From assembly GCF_000471905.2 (NCBI RefSeq), contig NW_006495273.1, forward strand, positions 9,338,937-9,402,936: a stretch of 64,000 nt of DNA, written 5' to 3'. Made by a program: the position numbers and the translations under genes. Origin of the DNA: Amborella trichopoda. Taxonomy: Eukaryota; Streptophyta; Magnoliopsida; Amborellales; Amborellaceae. The notes beneath the pieces were generated by a model. That model ran no database searches. It was given only the letters and a program-made list of their open reading frames with translations, and was not told the origin of the DNA. The stretch's first letter is position 1; every line of letters starts with the position of its first letter. Shown here piece after piece: positions 61,801 through 64,000 of this stretch.

Positions 61801-62245
61801 CCCAGCCAAAAGTCCCCTCTTTCTCCATCTTCACAGGGCCAAAATCACCCCGCAAAGAACTGCTATGGGGCAGAGGCACTCTCAACAGGCCATCCTGCAA
61901 GGGAGGACCAGCCCCCTGCCGCTGCCCGGGGAAAGACACAGCCCACGGGCTCTCCAAAGACCAGTTCTGCCCCGCCCCAGAATGGTGAATCTGGGGCCTC
62001 AAATGAAAGGAGTGGTGCGGGAGGGGAAGGCTAGGGCCAAGGGCAGCCACTGCAGGGTCATCTAACTGGCCATATCCAAAAGGGTGTTGTGGGTCTTGTG
62101 AAGAAGAAGACGAAGAGCTCTGGTTGTTGGAGCTGTCATGGCGTTTCTGGAGCAATTGCAGAAGGAACTCGCCGTGAGAAGGAGAAGGAATGCCCTCACC
62201 TAAGGGCCTGCCTTGACCTACCACGCCCACTTGCTCCTCAGCCAT
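35842..62245 (-). CDS. URT1: UTP:RNA uridylyltransferase 1 (terminal uridylyltransferase), 7 exons
   Basis: The product adds uridines to deadenylated mRNA 3' ends in the cytoplasm (known for plant URT1). CDS is the join of 60928-62245, 58926-58996, 54638-55036, 50640-50863, 50457-50520, 42599-42795 and 35842-36070 (minus strand). Phases are all compatible: 2502 nt, 833 residues plus stop TAG. Residues 1-440 are low-complexity and probably disordered (Ser, Pro, Gly, Gln-rich), with [11 protein letters not shown] near residue 25 and a PPGF motif near 250, similar to the short motif in URT1 orthologues linked to DCP5 binding. The nucleotidyltransferase fold has [10 protein letters not shown] around residue 548, then DIDVC with Asp562 and Asp564; the third catalytic Asp is Asp618 in SCDICINN. 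The PAP-associated part ends with [11 protein letters not shown] and LFEPY. Its length is near that of Arabidopsis URT1 (roughly 760 residues). Introns reach 7.7 kb and are packed with transposons. HESO1, the other plant enzyme, fits less well because of the long N-terminus and motif details. Confidence 0.94.
36071..36733. other. URT1 intron 6, 3' end; nothing recognised
   Basis: AT-rich intron sequence next to the exon 7 acceptor. Confidence 0.5.
36734..37042. repeat. Repeat family 5, copy 2
   Basis: Second copy of the 310-bp repeat at 25264-25576, in the same orientation, about 80-85% alike by eye. Confidence 0.8.
37043..38840. other. URT1 intron 6 sequence with LTR-like traits
   Basis: Between 37780 and 38660 there is GGGCCCA-rich DNA, a CTATAGATATT box near 38188, CT-rich stretches and leader-like sequence, reminiscent of an LTR. 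No primer site, partner LTR or coding domain was found. Confidence 0.3.
38860..40420 (-). mobile_element. L1-type LINE reverse transcriptase remnant in URT1 intron 6
   Basis: Same strand as URT1. It reads [114 protein letters not shown] and [10 protein letters not shown]. The motif order is right. The catalytic box is YADN rather than YADD (39695-39706). Frameshifts and stops are present. Confidence 0.9.
40421..42598. other. Rest of URT1 intron 6; no gene recognised
   Basis: Mostly unique AT-rich DNA. GCCTAGGC-type words at 42290-42370 recur near 49850-49950 (a common plant repeat), but boundaries are unclear. Confidence 0.4.
42599..42795 (-). CDS. URT1: URT1 exon 6 (PAP-associated domain)
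   Basis: 197 nt, acceptor GGCAG|GAA and donor AG|GTAAGG, leaving in phase 2. It encodes [19 protein letters not shown] followed by [22 protein letters not shown], the PAP/25A-associated region expected after LPCLQ. The split codon AG+C gives Ser, restoring the family segment GSIISKR with exon 7. Confidence 0.94.
43592..44022. mobile_element. AT-rich TIR element, family 2, copy 2 (truncated)
   Basis: It starts TTGTTTCTAATACTAGTAAC and keeps TATTAGAAAAATTGGACCTA and TATGAGTAATTATTATTATT as in 13835-13920. The second half (43880-44020) resembles the reverse complement of the inner left half of copy 1. The outer right TIR is missing at the junction with a Copia LTR. Confidence 0.65.
44030..44675 (+). 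mobile_element. Copia LTR, leader, primer-binding site and gag start
   Basis: An LTR-like tract with GTGGACGTAGGTCACGATTT, GTGACTGAACACGTTAAATC near 44290 (typical of plant Copia LTR R/U5). CAACTGGTATCAAAGC follows (primer site at 44492). The gag begins [20 protein letters not shown], then a stop. It lies in URT1 intron 5, antisense to the gene, and is truncated soon after the gag start. Confidence 0.75.
44676..46920. other. URT1 intron 5 sequence; no gene recognised
   Basis: Includes a 40-bp string shared with 43430-43469 (see findings). The remainder is AT-rich, unique-looking DNA. Confidence 0.35.
46921..47662 (+). mobile_element. RTE-type LINE 3' portion in URT1 intron 5
   Basis: Antisense to URT1. 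It reads [84 protein letters not shown], then frameshifts into KKQHTH-like and MRMLQ pieces. It ends with TTTGTGATGATGATGATG at 47643-47660, the family's terminal microsatellite. 5' truncated, as most LINE copies are. Confidence 0.9.
47765..48025. repeat. Tandem duplication, unit about 139 bp
   Basis: ATACCTATATCAAATACATTTTGTAGATA-like sequence at 47769 recurs at 47908 with the following TAGG(C/T)CT(C/T)TGATAC and TTTGTTGACA/TTTGCTGACA parts. Confidence 0.8.
48470..48774. other. Assembly gap of 305 N
   Basis: Unknown bases in URT1 intron 5, between AT-rich flanks. No exon is missing from the URT1 model here, because exons 5 and 6 join in phase. Confidence 1.
48875..48905. repeat. (TA)n microsatellite
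   Basis: About 31 bp of alternating T and A near the gap. A shorter one is at 48391-48404. Confidence 0.92.
48906..50456. other. URT1 intron 5, 5' part; no gene recognised
   Basis: Contains CT- and GA-rich tracts (49440-49760) with loose tandem similarity (AGAGAGAG plus ACACATGG words) and a GCCTAGGC-type repeat near 49860-49940 ending in TTTGAACAATGG. Nothing coding. Confidence 0.35.
50457..50520 (-). CDS. URT1: URT1 exon 5
   Basis: 64 nt, acceptor TTTCAG|A and donor CAG|GTCTGT. It completes the split Ala codon and encodes [21 protein letters not shown] less its last residue limit: the 21 codons run from Tyr to Gln and match the family segment after TLSSYA. The intron to exon 4 is only 119 bp, the one short intron in this gene. 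Confidence 0.94.
50640..50863 (-). CDS. URT1: URT1 exon 4 (third catalytic Asp, start of the PAP-associated region)
   Basis: 224 nt, acceptor GGTGCAG|GCT and donor GC|GTGAGT, leaving in phase 2. It encodes [15 protein letters not shown], the third catalytic Asp in ISCDICINN, then [18 protein letters not shown] and ends in TLSSYA, where the Ala codon is split. This is among the most conserved stretches in URT1 proteins. Confidence 0.95.
51530..51960 (+). mobile_element. RTE LINE, internally deleted, in URT1 intron 3
   Basis: Antisense to URT1. [16 protein letters not shown] (near 51545-51600) jumps directly to an LRWM-like piece near 51605. It then runs to LRWLGHM, GWK..., [20 protein letters not shown] and P(N)YLG, finishing with GACGATAATGATGA at 51941-51954. 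More than 1 kb of RT is missing. Confidence 0.85.
52436..52890. mobile_element. MITE with perfect 9-bp target duplication (Mutator-like)
   Basis: TIRs GGGTAAGCTTTCTATACTCT and the inverse of AGGAAAGTATAGAAACCTTTCCC. Both sides carry TTATTTCAT (52427-52435 and 52891-52899), a perfect 9-bp duplication, the size left by Mutator-like transposases. 455 bp, AT-rich, non-coding. The inner AAAGGGTATTTTGG and CCAAAATACCCC also pair. Confidence 0.9.
52900..53520. other. URT1 intron 3 sequence; nothing recognised
   Basis: AT-rich, no open frame of interest. Confidence 0.4.
53531..53710 (-). mobile_element. tRNA-derived SINE with target duplication
   Basis: On the minus strand a polymerase III B box GGTTCGAGTCC lies at 53645-53635. 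A plausible A box is at about 53685 (TGGTGTGACAGT). The 3' end has CCTACGC/GGGATACGGCCCTTTT, like plant Au-type SINEs. Flanking CATTAGTAA (53522-53530 and 53711-53719) is a target-site duplication. Same strand as URT1. Confidence 0.85.
54063..54283. mobile_element. MITE family 3, copy 3
   Basis: ACAAGACCATCCATATTTGG...CAAGGCGGTCACAGCC at the left; GTGACCTTATACCAAAAGTA...CATGGTCTTATTGTG at the right; inner ATTAGATGTAAAACTTGATG and TTTGGACTCTGTG are shared with the other copies. Confidence 0.8.
54638..55036 (-). CDS. URT1: URT1 exon 3 (catalytic nucleotidyltransferase core)
   Basis: 133 codons in phase 0 at both ends, acceptor GAGCAG|GAC and donor CAG|GTGAGT. It encodes the helix with [15 protein letters not shown], then the strand-turn [12 protein letters not shown] and [10 protein letters not shown]. 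The Gly-Ser and two metal-binding Asp define the DNA polymerase beta-like nucleotidyltransferase motif. It ends at SDNLQNVQ, as in orthologues. Confidence 0.95.
55351..55439. repeat. Tandem duplication, period 55 bp
   Basis: TAATGTTAAAACAATGCACA plus GAGATCATATTACA occurs identically at 55351-55384 and 55406-55439. The perfect identity points to a recent event. Confidence 0.95.
55854..55887. repeat. (GA)n microsatellite
   Basis: About 34 bp of GA repeat immediately next to an RTE-type 3' end. Confidence 0.97.
55888..55955 (-). mobile_element. RTE LINE 3' end fragment
   Basis: The minus strand reads CATATAGCTGACCCAACTAG, GACAAAGGCTTGGATGATGATGAAT, the RTE terminus, here in the same direction as URT1. 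No upstream coding part is attached. Confidence 0.7.
55956..58925. other. Rest of URT1 intron 2; no gene recognised
   Basis: It includes a coding-like but orphan stretch at 56127-56221 (see findings), GGTCC-rich DNA at 56300-56460 related to the GGGTCC repeat, and a duplication at 57303-57392. Confidence 0.35.
57303..57392. repeat. Tandem duplication, unit about 47 bp
   Basis: ACAAAATG(T/G)ATGCATAAAATGCAAT starts at 57303 and again at 57350, followed in both by GCAATGTGA(C/T)AAGG(C/T)ATATA. Confidence 0.85.
58926..58996 (-). CDS. URT1: URT1 exon 2, probable 71-nt micro-exon
   Basis: The exon is bounded by acceptor TACTGCAG and donor CGG|GTAATT. It enters at phase 1 and leaves at phase 0, exactly what the G|GTAAGG donor of exon 1 and the acceptor of exon 3 need. 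The 23 whole codons read [12 protein letters not shown], then [11 protein letters not shown]. The stretch [15 protein letters not shown] after joining occupies the place where URT1 orthologues have an acidic GEQLVDSL-type segment just before the catalytic domain. This is inference from phase and position; no transcript was available. Confidence 0.62.
58997..60927. other. URT1 intron 1; no gene recognised
   Basis: Contains a (TAG/TAA)n trinucleotide tract at about 59280-59370. No transposon domains were found, unlike the other long introns. Confidence 0.4.
60928..62245 (-). CDS. URT1: URT1 exon 1 (disordered N-terminal region)
   Basis: The start is the ATG at 62245 in the strong context GCCATGGCT. 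It is the first in-frame ATG: the frame is open upstream to 62320, but no ATG lies there. An out-of-frame ATG five bases earlier (62250) would give a 10-codon peptide. The exon encodes 439 codons plus one base, with a run of seven Ser near residue 43 and many Pro, Gly and His. The chosen donor is G|GTAAGG at 60927 (phase 1), because it joins in frame to the short exon 58926-58996. A second donor, AAG|GTAAAC at 60922 (phase 0), could splice directly to exon 3. Confidence 0.9.
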
Positions 62246-62760
62246 GGCATCCGCCCCTGTCGCTCTCTGGTGGTGCTTAGAGAGAGAAAGAGATGGGAGC
62301 AGTAATGGAGAGCACTGCAAACAAGTGAGATAAAGGTTTAAAAATGGTAAAAATTGGGATCAAGGAAGGAGATTAAAGAACAATCCCCAATCCATACTTT
62401 TCACATCTTTCCCTTTGTAACAGGATAATTCTTTTCATGATAGAATTGCTTTCAGCCTTTCACCATGCGCCTGGTGCCTTTTTTTTTCACTCTTTTGCCT
62501 ACTATTTAGTCTATGCTACCGAGGGAGTTTACAATCGTTTGATTAATTAAACGTGCGTGAAACTTTTGTTGGACGGTCCAGAACGGAAAACATGCAACTG
62601 TATATTGCGAGGTTCACCTTTGCTTCCTTCGTTTGCAAGCAAACACATGTACCTTACTAAAGTCCCACTTTTGTACTCGTATGTTTGGAAATAAGTAAAG
62701 TTAGAGATGAAATTTTCTCAGCATTCAAAGTTATGTATTTATAAAAGAGTGTGGTTTCCC
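62246..62760 (-). promoter_or_regulatory. URT1 5' leader and upstream region
   Basis: The minus strand just upstream of the start is CT-rich (CCATCTCTTTCTCTCTCTAAG near 62300-62280), a common plant leader type. TTGTTTGCAG at 62325-62316 looks like a 3' splice site, so a 5'-UTR intron is possible. No clear TATA box. Confidence 0.4.
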
Positions 62761-62850
62761 TAAGGTTGCAACCTTAAACCCTCCAACTAAGGTGCACCTT
62801 CAAATTTTAACATAATATATAATTTTGATGTAAAATGTTCTTAGTATGGG
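62755..62850. mobile_element. MITE family 1, inverted end fragment
   Basis: AAGGTTGCAACCTT at 62762-62775 is followed by AAGGTGCACCTTCAAATTTTA and TATAATTTTGATGTAAAATG, the reverse complement of the end of copy 1 (4020-4103). Confidence 0.8.
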
Positions 62851-62985
62851 TACGGGTCAGGTCCAGCTGGACCCAATCCCAAGTAGTATTCAAGTCCAAA
62901 TTTTGGACGCCATACCCGGACCCAAGGTCGGGTATACCTGTCGGGTCCACGTCTAGTCGGGTCCGTTGCCACCCCTAATATTAGG
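62851..62985. repeat. GGGTCC-rich repeat, second copy
   Basis: GGGTACGGGTCAGGTCCAGC to GGGTCCGTTGCCACCCCTAA. It is related to 4740-4925 and inserted next to, or inside, the MITE fragment. Confidence 0.55.
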
Positions 62986-64000
62986 GCACAACACAAGCGC
63001 TTATGAAGAGTGGTAAGGAACTTCATGGTATTCCTCATGGTCTTCGAGGTCCTTTAACCTGTCTTTCCAAAAAGATCAAGTCAGAAGGGACTCTGACGTG
63101 CATCACGCATATAACATTTTCTATTTGCTCCCTATGAATTGGTGAGCTAGATTTCAGCTCAAGAACAGACATGGAAGTTGAATCCACTGTAAGTGCTCAA
63201 GTTGTATTTTAGAGGAACACTGTTGAACCTCTTGTGTGGGTTGCAAAACAATGGTTTGTTTCGAGGTAGACTACGACATCCTTCCTTCAAGGGTAGAAAG
63301 TATTGTTGATTTGTAGGTTTGCCCCTGTTTTGTGAGCGAGTTTACAAAACTGTCAGAGAGACCAAGAGGAGGGAATTGCATGGGTGATGTGATTGCGGCC
63401 ATTGGAGGGTTCACAGAGCCACCAGAGATGGTAAGGGGAGCCACGCTATTAAGGATGATTGCTGCTAGTGAGGGATGGATATCAGGTTCCTTGCTTTGAA
63501 TGGAGATGGAAGTCGGTAAAGAGTTCTACATCATTGAGATTTCTGAACTATTGAGGTCATGCCAACCTTAAAGTTGATCTTCACTTGTAATATGGTGAGT
63601 GAGGTTTGGTTGGATATCTTCATTGTAGGATATATTAAGGATTGTGTGATTTTGTTGCTCAACAGTCTCAGAATCTATAATGGCAATGGGTCATGGGTAC
63701 CATTTGTTGCTTTTGGAGCAGGGTCATGCTTTGGGAGAGGATCATTAGAGATCTTGAGTTTTTAGTTTTGCAATTGGACGGACTTTTATTCAGTCTCATT
63801 TACCGTAATTTGACCCATATCGATGAGATCATGATTGCATTATGAAGCCATAGACACTGATCGATACTTATGGACTTGGTTGTAGTGCTAGTGGCACCAC
63901 TTAGTTTATCTCTCACCTTGTAGGCCAAAGGGAGAGTATTCTCTATAATGGTCACTAATTTGCGATCAAGTAAGAGCTCAAGGCCCAATGGGCAATGTGA
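62986..64000. other. No gene recognised at the right edge
   Basis: Open frames here are short and resemble no family I know on either strand. Confidence 0.35.

Noticed and set aside
61006-62280. Several plus- and minus-strand open frames of 60-118 codons
   Set aside because: All are shadows of URT1 exon 1, whose high GC content removes stop codons in other frames.
63800-63988. 62-codon open frame at the right edge (minus strand) that looked Gag-like
   Set aside because: No recognised motif order, no neighbouring element parts; likely chance.
1-64000. CRISPR arrays, operons, bacterial promoters or rRNA genes
   Set aside because: None present; the direct repeats are minisatellites without unique spacers, and the DNA is plant nuclear.

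Overview
This is nuclear DNA of a flowering plant. Genes are sparse, introns are long, and almost everything between exons is old, decayed transposable-element sequence. The predicted plant-specific URT1 protein, plant-type splice sites and typical plant repeats (Copia LTR elements, L1- and RTE-type LINEs, a tRNA-derived SINE, MITEs) all fit. The species cannot be fixed from the sequence. Kilobase-scale introns full of diverged elements would suit a magnoliid or other early-diverging angiosperm, but that is only a guess. Two assembly gaps are present (27180-27199 and 48470-48774).

Only two protein-coding genes can be supported, both on the minus strand. (1) A small bHLH transcription factor at 15386-16270: three exons, all phase 0, 162 residues. 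(2) A UTP:RNA uridylyltransferase, URT1, at 35842-62245: seven exons with compatible phases, 833 predicted residues, spread over about 26.4 kb. Exon 1 encodes the long disordered N-terminus, exons 3-4 the catalytic nucleotidyltransferase core and exons 4-7 the PAP-associated region. They are unrelated: one is a DNA-binding regulator, the other tails deadenylated mRNAs in the cytoplasm.

Layout. 1-8.1 kb: a giant imperfect palindrome whose two arms each carry a broken Copia RNase H; the left arm is interrupted by a Copia LTR/PBS/gag fragment and a MITE, and a foldback MITE sits in the right arm. 8.1-12.5 kb: minisatellites, a Copia-like LTR pair and an RTE LINE. 12.5-15.4 kb: no gene, one large AT-rich TIR element. 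15.4-16.3 kb: bHLH gene. 17.9-22.6 kb: three LINE fragments. 22.9-24.3 kb: three MITE families. 24.5-33.3 kb: an old Copia element with both LTRs, filled with other insertions, including a 1.9-kb foldback element. 33.5-35.5 kb: MITEs. 35.8-62.2 kb: URT1, with LINE, RTE, SINE, LTR and MITE copies in its introns. 62.2-64.0 kb: URT1 upstream region, a MITE fragment and unassigned DNA.

Nothing here looks like a new multi-gene system. The best leads are the palindrome, the probable 71-nt URT1 micro-exon with two overlapping donors at exon 1, the short uORF ending one base before the bHLH start codon, and several repeat families defined by clean inverted repeats and target duplications.
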